A DNA stretch of 64,000 bases from Arthrinium phaeospermum (Eukaryota > Ascomycota > Sordariomycetes > Amphisphaeriales > Apiosporaceae): assembly GCA_006503535.1 (NCBI GenBank), contig QYRS01000005.1, positions 3,162,001 through 3,226,000 of the forward strand, read 5' to 3'. Position numbers and translations under genes: made by a program. Under the pieces are notes generated by a model. That model was given only the letters and a program-made list of their open reading frames with translations. It did not search any database and was not told the origin of the DNA. Shown here in pieces: positions 23,441-36,097 of the stretch (position 1 is the first letter of the stretch; each line of letters starts with the position of its first letter).

Positions 23441-24288
23441 GTTTCATATGCTGCAGAAGATATCAAGACCAGCAAAGTTGCTCGCACTTACAGTGTTTTA
23501 TCATCGTGGCAAAAGGAAGGCGGGGGAAACAGCTGGTTGTGTTACCCTGTCGCTTGGCATGGTGGGGGCGACGATAGACACAGTCAATCACAGTGATACT
23601 ATACGAAACGGACAGGTACGATCGACGTTACGCCAATCAGAGAGCATTCGCGGCATGTCAGCGTTACCACCAGGGACCTTAGAGTGGGCCCAAGTGGGTT
23701 ATTGCTTTAAGTGACGGCAGAGATAGGCAGAGTGATCCAGCGCGATCTTACTCAGTCAAACACCGCTGATGCTTGGCAGGCGTCGGCAAGTGCTGTGGAC
23801 GGTCTACAGGCCAACTCACAACTTATCTTGCTGGACCCTGCAAGTTCTGCTCTGTAGAGACGTCAGTGACATTTGCTGAAGTTTGCGGGGATTGGCAACT
23901 CTATCAAACGACCCACAGTCCCCGTGGTCGGGAAGCGGACCAACCTTCTTTTGACCACAAAGCCGACAATTGCCCGGCTCCATGAGTGGAGCATCACGGG
24001 CAAACTTTCTGATGGATACATCAAACAGGGTGAAACATTGTTGACATGATTGTGTTGACGCTCATCGATTGATCTAGCTACATTTACTATACAGTTGCAT
24101 TTGCTATGCGGAAGAAGCCCCCATCATAGCTCGGGGGCAGCGCGCATTGCGTAGACATCCAAGCTGCTGCAAAGCCAGTTCTTCGTCAACTGCCTAGAGC
24201 ACTATCTATGAGGTTCACTCTAAACTCCGTGACGCCCTTACCAATGCTACCAGTCGTAATTTCCAGCGCCGAAGAGCCCTCTGAGAAC
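23441..24288. other. intergenic region
   Basis: Promoter side of the P450 gene and 3' flank of the MYND gene. No gene or repeat recognised. Confidence 0.4.
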
Positions 24289-25937
24289 TCAATCACCGCC
24301 AACCCCAAGGTCCAGTCCCACCTCCCGGCAAGCCTCAATTACCTCCGGCTCCCGGCAGCGCTCCTCCCAGATCTTCAGCAGCATGCGGCGGTCATCCTTG
24401 TGCCGCTCGTACAGCTCGCCGCTCAGCCACACCTTCTCCAGGACGTCGGACTGCTCCCTGGTCTCGGTCGCCCCCGCGCCGACATTGACGACAATGTACG
24501 GGCGCAGCGTCTTGGTGGTCGCGAGGTGCGTCAGGCCGGCCTCCAAGGTCTGGCGGGCGACCGTCAGGATCTCCCGTCGCGTGGCGTCGTAGTCGGCCGA
24601 CTTGAGGAACTTGGCCATCGTGCCGCTGTGGCCCGGCTGCTGCTTCTTGACGACGTCGACGACGGCGTGGCGCAGTTGGACGGACTGCCTGTGGAGGAAC
24701 TCAAAGATCTTGCCAGCCCAGGGATCGGTGCGGAGCATGGGGGCGGTTTTCTTGGTAATCACGGCGGCGAGGGTGCCGCGGAGATGGCGTTCGGGAATTC
24801 CATGGGAACGCTGATACACCCAGTCATTCCATGTGCATACGGGCTCCTGCCAGCCATACTTGGCGCCGGCGATGTCGATGGCCACCGCTTCGCCAGAGTG
24901 CAGAATCGCCCGTAGGATGACGTGGGCACTAAGCATCCCGCTGGCCACCCTGTCGTGGGAGATGGATACCATAGGGCGGTAGGCGTTGCGCGGCGTAGTC
25001 TGAGCTTCGTGGAGGTCTTTGCAGATTGCTATCGCTTGTGTTAGTGTTTCGTCGGCTCAGTTTGCATTTGGGAGCGGCGGTACTCACGCTTCAGAATCAT
25101 GTCGACCATGGATTCGAACTCGTTGTTGACTTCCGAGCTGTAGTCGTCGAGAAGGCATGCCTTCAGCTGTTCGTCCGAGGAGACCAAGTCGCGGGGGAAA
25201 GGCTTGATGACAGTGTCGCCTTTGAAGGCCGACTCGAGGTGTGAGGGCTGGATCATGTAGAGGACGCCTTCCTTCTCGTAAACCTCGTGGGTGCGGGTGG
25301 AACTGTACATCTCCGAGAACAGGGCGGCGAGGTCGCGAACCAAGAACGCCGCACGTCCGATCATCTTGCGGGCGGTGCATGCTTGTTTGTGGAACTGCCA
25401 GTGTGCAGTCTGGCATTCCTTGCTGCAGTACGGGGTCTTGAAGATGACGTGTTGCGAGTCGACAGTCAATAGGCAGCCACTGCAGGAAAACTTGCCGGTG
25501 CTGCCACATTTAGCACATAGCTGCGGGGTTACGAGCTCGGGCGATAAGAAGGCCAAGGAATGTCTGATTTCGTCGCCAGATGCCGGCGGCAGGAAGGGAT
25601 TATCTGCGTCCTTGCGTCCCTGGCCAAGCCATCGGTGGTACCGCAGCTGCTTGGACTTGGCTGATCCGTCGTCGGGGATCTCTGACTTCGAGAGGCTGAG
25701 CTCAATGATCGCGTTGCGAAAGTAGGCTGGGTTGCCGCGGAACTTGGGCGAAAAGGCCAGACCGGCTTGCTTCCGCAGGTATGCGTAGTCGGGATCATCC
25801 GAGTTGCTCTTCAGGAAGGCGCCCAGAGGTCGGTTGAACTGCACGAGATGGGGTGTTTGAGTACCTTCACGAAAAAAGGTCATGTCATCGGTTTCAGGGC
25901 TTGGGAAGGCCTGAAACAGTCTCTCGACGGAATCCAT
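24289..25937 (-). CDS. MYND zinc-finger protein
   Basis: Two exons, 25937-25088 and 25028-24289, give 529 residues. A MYND-type finger sits at about residues 143-186: CAKCGSTGKFSCSGC, then YCSKECQTAHWQFHKQAC, with all expected Cys/His ligands and an unusually long spacer between the second and third Cys pairs. MYND fingers mediate protein-protein contacts. No SET domain motifs are visible, so methyltransferase activity is not supported. The rest is helical with no recognised fold. A TATA-like TTTATAAAG on the minus strand at 26087-26095 lies about 150 nt upstream of the start. It is probably nuclear or cytosolic; partners are unknown. Confidence 0.8.
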
Positions 25938-26381
25938 CTTGCTGGTAGTCGGATTGCTGCATGCAGAGAAATTTGTCGACGTGGAAGCAATGAGTTCTGG
26001 TGATGGTGGTTGAAGCGATGAAGGGACGCCTTAGTGGAAAAAAAGAAAATTCAAGTGTTGATGGGGTGCGCGCATAGGTAGGTATCTTTATAAAGCAGTG
26101 GGCAAAAGAAGAATGGAACAGCTACCAACTGTTCACGTCCAAGCTACCTTAACTGAGTTTATTTAAGTAATCTCAACAGCTAGCCCTGACGTGTACCTCA
26201 CAGCCCAGTCACATTTTGATTGTTATCTTGGTTCCAGTTTAATAGTAATGATTGCCAGGCTGCTAAACGTGACTCTTAGATTTATGTCTATTATGATCCA
26301 TTAGCTACGTATCAACGCCCTCCCCCCATATCAGAAACATCACAACCTGCCAACAATGTTTTGCACGCATCCATCCACGTA
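25938..26381. other. intergenic region
   Basis: Leader and TATA-like element of the MYND gene, and the 3' flank of the SDR gene. AT-rich around 26150-26300. No gene recognised. Confidence 0.45.
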
Positions 26382-27209
26382 TCACTGCCTCGGCCAATTC
26401 TTATTAAAAGCCACAGCCCCCCCGTTAACCCCCACCGCCATCCGCGGCTCCGCCAGAAACAAGCAGTACCGCGCCACATCCGCCGTGTCCGTCACCGCCT
26501 CGGGCCGCGGGGCCGCCGCCGGCCCGGACCGCGCGTAGGCGTCCGTGTTGAACCCCCCGAGCGCCGCGAGCCCCTCGCCGATGTTGGTCTGCATGGCGCC
26601 CAGCCGCAGCTCCACGGCGCAGATGCCCTGGTCCCCGTAGAACCCGGCCGTGTTCTTCACGAGGGCCGCCACCCCGTGCTTGGACACGGTGTAGGCGGCG
26701 CCCGACTGGATGCCCATGGTGGACGCGTTGCTGCCGATCTGGATGATGAGGCCGCGGAGGGATTCGCCGGTCTTGGCGGACTCGGCATCGGCGGGCTTGG
26801 GGTCTTGCGCTTGGAAGGCGCGCACGGCGTGCTTCATGCACAGAAACGAGCCCGTCAGGTTCACGCCGAGCACCTTGTCCCAATTCGCCAGGCTGAGGTC
26901 GCCGACGGGGTCGAAGCTGTCCATCATGCCCGCGTTGTTGACGAGGATGTCGAGGCGGCCGAACCGGGCGACCGTCGCGGCGACGAGGCCCTCGACGGCC
27001 TCTTCCGAGGTGATGTCCGTCTTGCGCGCCAGGAAGCGGCCGCTGCCCTCGAACTGCGCGCGGGTCTCGGCCAGGCGGGCGTCGTGGATGTCGCAGATGG
27101 CCACGTTGGCGCCCGCGTCCAGGTACGCCGACGCGATGGCCTTGCCCAGGCCGCCGGCGGCGCCGGTGACGAGGACGGTGGTGTTTTGTAGCGAGGGGGG
27201 AGAGGACAT
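26382..27209 (-). CDS. short-chain dehydrogenase/reductase (classical SDR)
   Basis: Single exon, 275 residues, the usual size of classical SDRs. The Rossmann cofactor motif TGAAGGLGKA lies near residue 15, followed by an acidic residue after beta-2 (ICDIHDA), which favours NAD(H) over NADP(H). DIT and NNAG motifs are in place. The catalytic Ser (IIQIGSNAST), Tyr and Lys (AAYTVSKHG) are all intact. Members oxidise or reduce alcohols, ketones or sugars in the cytosol; the substrate cannot be read from the sequence. The N-terminus directly begins the Rossmann strand, which supports the chosen ATG. It is about 440 bp from the MYND gene on the same strand. Confidence 0.92.
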   Translation of the reverse strand: MSSPPSLQNTTVLVTGAAGGLGKAIASAYLDAGANVAICDIHDARLAETRAQFEGSGRFLARKTDITSEEAVEGLVAATVARFGRLDILVNNAGMMDSFDPVGDLSLANWDKVLGVNLTGSFLCMKHAVRAFQAQDPKPADAESAKTGESLRGLIIQIGSNASTMGIQSGAAYTVSKHGVAALVKNTAGFYGDQGICAVELRLGAMQTNIGEGLAALGGFNTDAYARSGPAAAPRPEAVTDTADVARYCLFLAEPRMAVGVNGGAVAFNKNWPRQ

Positions 27210-28088
27210 GATGGGGGTAGCAGGTAGCGGTTCTGGGATTTAATCGGAAAGCGGGGACGAAGACGCTGGTGTAGCACGGTCGGAGTCGGTGCGAGGTCGA
27301 CTTTATGAGCTGTCGCGGCACAATCGGGGGTTTAATCTCTCCGAGAGACTCCGAGGTGGGGTATCGTAAGCACCGGGGGCTGCGTCGAATGGCTTGTTCC
27401 TTCGAGCTGATGTGTGCCAACGTCAGCCCTTGGGTCCAAAGCTGCAGGTCTCACGAGCTTGGCGTTCTAGCGCCAACATAAGAGTATCGGTGAATGTCAC
27501 TCGAGAACTGCCATTAGTAATTGATACGTACCAGTATATAGAAAAGCACAGTTATTTGGCGGTTGTTAGTTGGCAGCCATGTGGCTGACAAGGATGGGCA
27601 CGCGAGTGCCGTAAGCAAAGGAACGGATTAGACCGTATGTAAGGTTGATTGGATACCATGCAGTGGACTTTGACCGTTGACACTAAATGCGCCATGTGCA
27701 GCTCGTTGGCCCAACCAGGGATTGCAGCCAGGTTGGGGTAATGACTTTGATTAACCCAATGTATGTAGCTTTTCCTTATTTTGTATCGACGCCACTAAAA
27801 CGGGCCAAAGCAAATAACGAGTAATGTCCCGGTCGCGTCTACCGAAGCTTAAGGAATAAATTCCCCCAGCAAAATCCTGGTTCACAAGCAGGCAGCCGTT
27901 CCTCGGCGGGACGATGTGTTGCGGAGGGGGTCAGCAGATTATGTCCCTGGCGAAGCGAGGAATGGTACAGTAAGCGGCCAATGATCTGACCAGAACGTTT
28001 TCGGGGGAGAGCTTTAAACCTCCCACGCCGCCGCCCGCCCGGAAGAATCGGTTTCCTGCAAACGATCATCATCGCATTTCAACTCACC
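27210..28088. other. intergenic region between divergent SDR genes
   Basis: Shared divergent promoter region of two SDR-family genes. I see no clear TATA or repeat, and no gene. Confidence 0.4.
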
Positions 28089-29374
28089 ATGCCGCCAGCA
28101 AAGATACCCTCGTCCGAAGCCTTCCCCATGAAGGCTTGGCGCCGGCAAGCCAAAGCCAAATTGGCGCCTCCCACACCCGCTGCCTACGAGGGCAAAACGG
28201 TGCTTCTGGTCGGAGCGACCGGCGTCATCTTGTCCGATGCTGCGCGCATCCTCGCCGGCCTCAGCCTCTCCAAACTCATCCTCGGCGTCCGCAATGTGAA
28301 GAAGGGGGAGATTTTGGCGGATACGCTGAGGCAGAAACATACCGGCGTCGACATCAAAACGTGGGAAGTGGATTTCTTTTCGTTTGAGAGCATAAAGAAG
28401 TTCGCGACAACCATCAACGATTATGGCCGCATCGACGCCATTGTCCTGGGATCCGCTATCATCAACGACAAGACCAAGTTGACCGCAGACGGCTGGGAAG
28501 AGAGTGAGTAGCTGAACCAAACATACCAATTCCACCACAGTCGCAGCAACTAATGCTAACCAACATCCGCGCCCTCCTGCCAAACAGCCTTGCAACTAGT
28601 GCACCTCTCCGCCGCCCTGCTCGTCGCGCTCATCCTCCCCAAACTCCTCGCGGACGCCGAGGCGAACCCGGGCGCGCCGCCGGTGGTGCTAAGCAGCGTC
28701 AGCAGCCTGTCCATCCGCTCCAACTCGCCGTGGCTGAAGCTGCCGGCGACGCCCGGGGAGTCGTACCTGTCCTCGATCAACCGCGTCGACACGACCCCGG
28801 CCGAGAACCAGGGCCAGTACGGCATCACCAAGATCGCCCACACGTGCTGGATCCGGGACCTGTGCGCCCGCCTGCCCCCGGGCGCCGCCGACAGGGTCCA
28901 CATCCACTCGGTGGACCCGGGCATCTGCCCCTCGCCCCTCAGCAAGATCAGCTTCACCGCCCGGCTGTTCCTCCTCTGGGTCGGCCGCTCCGTCGAGATG
29001 AGCGCCCGGGCCGTGGTCAACTCGTGTCTACCCGTCGCGGGGTCGCATGGGAAGCTGATGGTGGACTACGACGTCGCGCCGTGAGTTCTGCCCCATCACT
29101 GACTTGCAAATTGCGGCACGGAGAGAGAGAGCTAACAACGTGACTGACTGCACAGGTACCCCGAGTACATGGATCGGTAAGTTTTGAAACCATAAGCAGT
29201 TTCTCAATACTGGATCCGATAAAGCTGACCGTTGCATTTGTCGATAGCGAACTAGGACTGGAGTTGCGGCAACGGGTGTGGGATGAAACTAGGCAGGTGC
29301 TGATCGATGCCTTTCCCGAGATGGCATCCTTCTTCGCCACTCTCTCGACAGAGCCGGTCGTCTCGCTCAAGTAA
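28089..29374 (+). CDS. atypical SDR-family oxidoreductase with altered cofactor motif
   Basis: Four exons, 28089-28503, 28588-29080, 29156-29176 (a 21-nt micro-exon) and 29248-29374, give 351 residues. The overall pattern is that of fungal light-induced or retinol-type SDRs: a beta-alpha-beta start, LILGVRNVKKGE after beta-2, VDFFSFESIKKFA, then QGQYGITKI with catalytic Tyr and Lys. The Gly-rich loop reads VGATGVILSDAA instead of TGxxxGIG, and the NNAG motif is replaced by VLGSAIIND. Cofactor binding or activity may therefore be altered. The micro-exon restores the PYPEYMDRELG junction in frame. It is divergent from the classical SDR at 26.4-27.2 kb. The substrate is unknown. Confidence 0.8.
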
Positions 29375-32271
29375 AAGTGAAATGGGTGTGGATATCGGTG
29401 GCACTTGAGCTTTGGGTTTCACCGGTCGGATCACCTTGAATCAGACGAGTGTTGTTCCGACGTGGGCGCGGGGAGAAGTCCGGCATGCGACTTTTTTGCA
29501 TCTGCCGTTTCGCCTGCTGGACGTGGGAATGGACAAATGGACATCGGTAGAACTTACGAGAGAATCATAAAAACGAGGTCCCCTTCAACTACCGTATCTC
29601 CCTCGTCGGCGTGTCGGGCCAGGTCGGTGCTGCTTCCCACCGTGCTTTTGGCGAAATAGATCGGCTCCCAGGAACACCATCCCATCCCTTGTATTCACGA
29701 TATCCATCCTCCGAGGCTATGGTAGCACTGCGGACAGACACTGCAGCGCCGGAGAAACACCTGGTGGCTGCACCTAAACCAATGTGCAGTATTCTTTACT
29801 TGTAATACGTGCAATCTTGGCGCAGGATCTTGTCTCGCGCTTTCTGTAATAAACCGCCGGTCTGTACGTTTCTTCATCATAGACGTTCGTCGGTGCTCGG
29901 AGATCGGCTTCTATTCCCTGTTCTTATCGTCCGCTGTTGCAGGTCTTCGCTGCACATGTCGTCGCGCGTGCATATATATCGGTGGCACCTGCTGCCGCCC
30001 ACTTCGGTCCGTGCTCTTCATCGCGTGGTTCAGGATCGACCGGCTGAGGTAGGGTCGGATCAGACAGGGATTAATAGACCTGTTCTCGTGTTGGAACATA
30101 GATTTTGCCGTATTTTGGCTTTTCGGTAGGAAAGGTGCTAGGATATGCCTGATCGCAACGATATCGACGCTCTTTAGGCGTCGACGAACGGACGAGTCGA
30201 GCTGGTCGATGCTAGAGAGGGAATGGATTGTTGGTGCTTGGGAGTACTCGGCGTTACGCCCGGCGGTGGTCGGTAGAGTGGCACACGAAATACCGACGGG
30301 GGCTTGGAAGACTGACTGGAGGTGGCTTCGCCCATGGGCCGGCCGCCGAGGTCGCCAAGAAACCAGGTCAAGTTGGAGGCCTTGCAGAGCAGCAGCAGCC
30401 AGGCCGTGTGGATCGGAATGGTCTCGGATTTATGAAACTCGGTTAGGTATTCCCCCCCAGCAAATATTCTCTCACTCGGCTCCGAAGCCAAGCGCACACG
30501 CCCCCCCTTCCCCTATGTCTTGTACTGTCGCTACTATTGGCTGCCGAGGCTGTTACGGAACGCTATCCCTGCCGCCCACGAGTGGTTCCCCAAAGGCTGG
30601 AAGCTTGGTTGGTTGGCACTTCTGTGGGCACGACGCACAATGGAGCACAGCGCAGAGAAAGCCGTTAGCATCATGTGGGCCCTGGAGATAACTACAGTAC
30701 ATGGCCAAAAGTGGATTCATGAGAAAGACGAGTTTCTACTACTATACATATCTGTTGGTCAACTTGTAGTTTTGCTCGCTACCAGTGCGACCCGAGACAC
30801 AAGGGGAGGTGTGTACATGTAGGTCATACCTTTTGTCTTGGTGTACTATAGTGTGGGGCAGGATGACCTGAAGGCCGAGGTTCGTGGTATGTGCTGTCAG
30901 GAAGGACGCAAGCCGTAGCCCAGGAGCTTGTTTCAACTAAATACTCCGTAAGACTGTTGATTCCGCAGTGTATATGATGGAATGGTACATTAGTGTTGGG
31001 TATGTGATGTGTTTTGCTTCTCCAGCTCTGGCCAAGTCTGCAGCCCAGGCTTGACGAGCCTGCATCTGCCTCATAACTATGTGTCACGCTCACACCTGAC
31101 TGAGAACCGGTGTCATGAAGATGAAAATTGCTCTTTCTCAAGACAAGACGCCGGGAGCGGCCACATGCCTATACCCAGCAACGTTCCTGTCGGACCGCGA
31201 GGGCTTTTCTGGCAAGTACATACATGTATACCCATACTCAGGGGCTGCCCGCTGGTTGCACGGAGGCCCGCGCGGCGTTTACATATCAGACAGCTAGAAC
31301 AGTCGGTAGGCTAGCCGTTTCAAACAAACAAGGTGGGAGGGTACGGCGGGGCGGAGGGGGGCGGCACGCACGGCGGAGGGCGCAGTCCCCAGTGAAGAAC
31401 GCAGCTGGCCCTACATACTTGTACAGTTACGGAGTACATAGTACCTAGTATGCATGTAAACCAGGCGTCTCTGCCGAACGAAGCGGCGTTAGTCTCTCGG
31501 CTGGCCTGGGGCTGTGTACCCACTATATGCTGACCGCTTTGGGCAACAAGTCCGGAGCTCCACCACGTTGGGCAGGGTTGTAGTGTGGCTGTATCCGCGA
31601 CTAGCCTGTACCTTACTTGATTACTTAGAATATATACTTTAATGGTGGCATCGTGGATGGACCTTTCCCTTTTAACTATGTATAGAACGTCCGTCCAGGC
31701 CCAGTGCTTCTGGAAGCCGTGGGGAACAGGCTGCAAGTAAGCATGCCACCACGCCTGCATACTTACTTTATTGGAGGAGCAAGGGGTGTGAGAAAATGGG
31801 CGGTTTGTGGTCTTTGGCACAGGCCCAAGGCCAGCCGCCGAGAACTTGACGGAGGGCAGGGGGCAGGCCGGGTCGCTCATAGATGGCACGCACGCCTTTG
31901 AGACCGATATGTTCCTTGGGTCGACTTCACCAACAAGGGAGACATGACTACGTCGTAAGGTAGGGAGGGGGAGATTCAACGCCGAAAACTGAAGCGTCAA
32001 GGACCATTGCCCAAGTGGACGTCCATACAGTCTTTCTGATGAGCTTGCTTCACTCCGCCCCAAACTTTCTTCACGCGAGATGAGAACGGTCGCATTGGAC
32101 TGTTGAATACTGGCCGATATTGATAAACCATTTAGTATATATTCCGTGTATGCTATGTATACTGGGTGGGTATCTATCTTCTGAGTCTAGGTGTGATTCG
32201 TGCATTCCTGATGTCCAACCCTCCCTCCCCGCTTGGGCCTAATTGGGCCCTACCTAGCCTAGCCTGCTTTC
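29375..32271. other. long intergenic region
   Basis: About 2.9 kb with no convincing gene. The longest frame (31320-32063, minus strand) encodes a low-complexity, unstructured translation without motifs. I see no transposon ends, tRNA or tandem array. Confidence 0.45.
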
Positions 32272-33491
32272 TTAGTAAGTGTAGCACAGCTCGCCGTTGA
32301 CCGTGTCCATGACGTCGCGGACCGTCATCTTCTTGCCGAGCCCCCGCACGGGCAGGTCGTCGTCGAGGCTGACCTCGCGGCTCCCGTCCTCGCCCAGGTG
32401 CGAGGCCTTGCCGTTGTAGTCCTCGAGGCGGGAGGCGTTCTTCTGCTGCCACTGCCAGTACAGGTGGTCGATCTGGCCGTGGTGGAGGAAGAAAAGGGGT
32501 TCTAAAAGAAGTCGGTCAGTACAAAGTTCCTTCTCGGGTTGAGGGGCGAGGGAGTGATGGGGAGTCGCTGCTAACCGTTGGGAGAGGTGGTCGGGTTCAT
32601 CTCGCCCCCGAGCGAGGCGTGGATGACGCCGTGGGGCCCGCCCTCGAGGGCCCAGTGGTAGTGCGTGAAGTTGAGCGAGGCCTGGACCTCGGCGACGCCC
32701 GCGGGGCCGAAGCTGGGCACCATCATCTTGAAGGCCTCGGGCTCCGAGTTCTCGGGCAGGTCGCGGAACAGGCAGTGGCCGCCGCCGACCATCTTGGTGG
32801 GGTTCAGGCCCAGGTACTCGGGCCGCAGGCCCGCGAAGGGGCCCTCGGTCACGCAGTGGAGCTGCTTGGCGCCGTCGGGCGACAGCTCCGTCTTGTCCTT
32901 GTTGCCGTCGCCGCCGAAGCCCGTCTTGGGGTCCATGACGGCTGAGAGGCCGAGGCCGGCGGTGTCTTGGGTCCAGTCCCAGTAGCTGCAAGACATGTAT
33001 TAGCACTTGGAGGAGGATAGGCAAATGAAGGAAGAGGCAGCGAGGGGATACTTACGTGCCGGGTCCTTGGTAGCCGCACTCGCGGAGGGCGTTCAGGTAG
33101 ACGTGGACGAAGTATCTGTGCCAAGGAAGGAAAGGCGCGCTACCGTGGACTGTACGTGACGACGAGAGTTAGCCCGCGAAAATCTAGAAGAAAAGAACAA
33201 CAACAACAACCACAAGGCGCATGGTCAGGACTCACTGTAGTCGTTGTAGCTGAAGTGCACGTGGGGGAAGTCGTCGTAGAGGCTGGTCTCGAGGCCCGTC
33301 TTGGAGGGCTTGGTCTTGAGGCAGAGGACGGCCTTGATGTAGCTCTGCTGGTCCTCGGCGCTCAGCTGGCGCCACTCGACCTTCTTGGCCGGGTTGGTGC
33401 AGGCGGCGCGAGGCTCGGCGGCGGCGGCGGCGGGCAGGGCGACGGCCGGGGCGATGGCGCCGGCGGCCGCGAGCATGGATACGAACTTCAT
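32272..33491 (-). CDS. secreted tyrosinase
   Basis: Four exons, 33491-33236, 33149-33056, 32985-32576 and 32501-32272, give 329 residues. A signal peptide (MKFVSMLAAAGAIAPAVA) predicts secretion. The CuA site comprises VHF (His79), IHGS (His87, its codon completed across a splice junction) and PWHRYF (His96). The CuB site comprises GGPHGVIHASLGG (HxxxH) and PLFFLHHGQIDHLYW. These ligands define the type-3 copper centre that hydroxylates monophenols and oxidises diphenols to quinones, used in melanin, defence or phenolic detoxification. The protein stops soon after CuB and lacks the long C-terminal shielding domain of intracellular tyrosinases, as in short secreted fungal forms. Confidence 0.93.
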
Positions 33492-35267
33492 GGTGAGGGG
33501 AGGATCGTGGGTTTTGTCGAGGTGTTCTTAGAGTAGGTAGCGAAAGAATGTGGAATTCGGTGAGTGCAAGAGTGAGTGACTGAGCGCAAGAGAGAGCGAC
33601 GGTTGGTTTGTTTTGTTGCGATCTGTAAGAGAAGGTGCGTTTGTGGTTTGGTGGTGATGCCAAATTTCATGCAAGAGGCGCCGGCCGCCTGCTTTATAGC
33701 CATCTGCTTGCTTGGTCCATGGCTCTCTCCTGTAGACTCCATGTGATACCGACTTTCCGTTCGCAACTTACACGGCGAAGTCCCGATCTGGACGGCCGTC
33801 CCTCCCGAGCCCATTTGCGGAGCCGTCCATAAACCCCCGTCGGGGGGGGGAAAAAAGAGAAAGTATCCACCCGCCCCTCTGGAATACGAGGTGGGCCCAG
33901 TAAAGTAGGGACGGAAGTTTTGTGACAGGACAAGCGGGCCCTTCTGGACCCCTTGAGCAGAAGCCCTTAGCCGTACACCGCATTGATCAAGGGCCAAGGG
34001 CTGCTGGGGCTCCTGTGTAGCCACACACTACCGTTGATCAACCGTACCTGGCTGGGTTGGTGTCGCGGGAATTGCAAGTCCTCGGAGCCGGGTGACTAAT
34101 TGACGACTAATCACCACACACATCGCGGGACGTGCCCTTCTGTTCTCGAGCCCTACCATGCCAGTTGCTTGGTTTGAGGAGCGGCGTGGCAGCTCGAAGT
34201 TGCCATCCAATTCTTGAGTATAGCGAGCACACGTGCAGCAAACCGACATCCCTTATGTTTGGCATGCATGCATCTGTGGCCGGCCAGCCCTGTCGCCTTG
34301 ATGAAACACATACTCCGCACATCATTCGGCTTTATTCCCGTCGGTTGCGACCCTTTGAACCCCATTTCCGGGCACGGCCCTAGCGTACTATATTTAGCTC
34401 CCGCGAAGGGTGCCAGGGGTTCACAGCCACACCCAGCTCCAAAAATGGCGCCAAGAAGACAACATCAAAACGGATTTAGGAAAAGGTCCGACCAGGCATG
34501 GTGCCCGAGTCCCGAGTCTCAAATTCCGAAGGGGGTGGGTGGACGAGCATATTGAACTCATTTGCTTTTCGATAACACTCTACGATAACATTTATTATTG
34601 GGTCTTTGGCCAATGTCATCTCCTGCAGGCTCACCCATAAACTCTTAAGATTAGGTAAAGTATTTTTAGCTACATGTATCCTAATTTTAGCCTATGAATA
34701 ATTTTGTGTTCCATGTGGCTATACATATGCAGCGGACTGACTATACCCCGCATTGAGCATCAAAGCAGCAGAAGCATGCCAATGCTGAGCAGTGTCGCCC
34801 TGTAAAGCTGCCAGTGGCCAGTGTGTTTGGTCATCGTGACAAGGGGGGGGTGGTTTGTTGGTGTTGCCGAGGGCGAGACCAGGACCAATCATACCAGCCC
34901 ACAACTCTCTCCTTCTTGTTTGAAAAGGTTGGTGATATGTCAAGGATAGCACATCCATACGGCATCCATGCACGGTGACTGGAGGAATCACATTCTACCA
35001 GCGCGGTAGGTTTATTACACAAACGTGAATGCAATGCTAATCTCATCTGCCTACTCCGGCCTCATGTGCCTCATCTCTCCTGGGGTTTTGCGCTGGCTGG
35101 CAACCTCGGCAAGGCTCTAACATCAATACAGTAAACCCACATTTGGAAGCCAGCCGCCACGGGAAATTCGAGGCCGGGTGGCAGGGAGTCTCCATCAGGA
35201 CGCCGGGTGGACTTTTGCTTCTGTGATCTTTGTCTGGATCTAAAGGTAGCTGCTGAGTTTAGAAGCA

Positions 35268-35288
35268 CGTAATTACCTGGTAATTACG
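35268..35288. repeat. 21-bp perfect palindrome
   Basis: CGTAATTACC and GGTAATTACG are perfect inverted arms around a single T. The size and symmetry suit a dimeric DNA-binding protein, but no function is known. Confidence 0.6.
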
Positions 35289-35920
35289 GACGCATTCCGA
35301 GGAAGAACCTAATACGACATCCACTCGAACCAGGAGCCACCGGACCAGTATCCCCCTAGCCCGAAGCTGTCCAAGTGGAAGTGGCGGTCCAACACTTGAT
35401 GCGTTTTGGCCCATCATTGGCCAGCTGACCGGTACCCTAGCAAGAAAAGGGGGTTTGGCGAGACGCGTGCCGGGATGGTTCGCCGTGTCGCGTGCCCTGG
35501 CAGCCCCTATCGCCAGTTGGCTCAGCGGGGGTTTTCCCGAATTCCACCTCGCATGGCACCAATCCCGGATTTCGAAGTTGCCCAGAGGCACTATCAAACA
35601 CACCTGCCCGTCCCGTGTACGTACGAGCCAGCCGTCGAGATCCAGAAGTGTCTGTGGCCGGGGTTCAAGACGCGGCCCCATTGGCGTTGACACCGTCACA
35701 GTCGGTGAACTCGCGTAGCGGCCCACGTCGAAGGGCTGGCTGGCTGGGTGCTGAAGCCGAAAAGGAGGGGCCCCCATCGCAGCGGCTGACAAGGCTTCAG
35801 CCATTATCGGCCGAGGCGGGCCAGGGAGTGAGTGCTCCAGGGGCACACATGGCACGGAAGAATTCACACCCGGACGGAATTCCAGCAGGCAGAGGAGGGT
35901 TCAAGGAAAGGGGCGCAGTG

Positions 35921-35927
35921 TATAAAG
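35921..35927 (+). promoter_or_regulatory. TATA box ahead of candidate micro-gene
   Basis: TATAAAG lies 171 nt upstream of the ATG at 36098. A short upstream frame starts at 35953 and ends after eight codons. Confidence 0.45.
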
Positions 35928-36097
35928 GTCGGGTGCTTCGCTTGTTTGACAGCCATGCCTGCGTCGACAAGTACAACCTAAGAGTTGAAAAGTTTGGATC
36001 AGACCTTCACCATTGTCGACGGGCGTAATGAATTCCGCGACAACAAGCAGAGAAGAGCGTTGCTAGGGTACGCGGTTGGTAGTCTCACGCGTTTAAG

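Larger units (their letters stand above)
33492..36097. other. long intergenic region
   Basis: No convincing larger gene. It contains short G runs (33841-33850, 34842-34850), a 21-bp palindrome at 35268-35288 and a TATA box at 35921. The minus-strand frame 35259-35867 has no motif. Confidence 0.4.

Noticed and set aside
31320..32063. 247-codon open frame on the minus strand
   Set aside because: Low-complexity translation with Pro and Cys runs and no motif, no splice support; likely chance in GC-rich DNA.
35259..35867. 202-codon open frame on the minus strand
   Set aside because: No recognisable domain, Pro/Arg-rich chance-like translation, no promoter signals.
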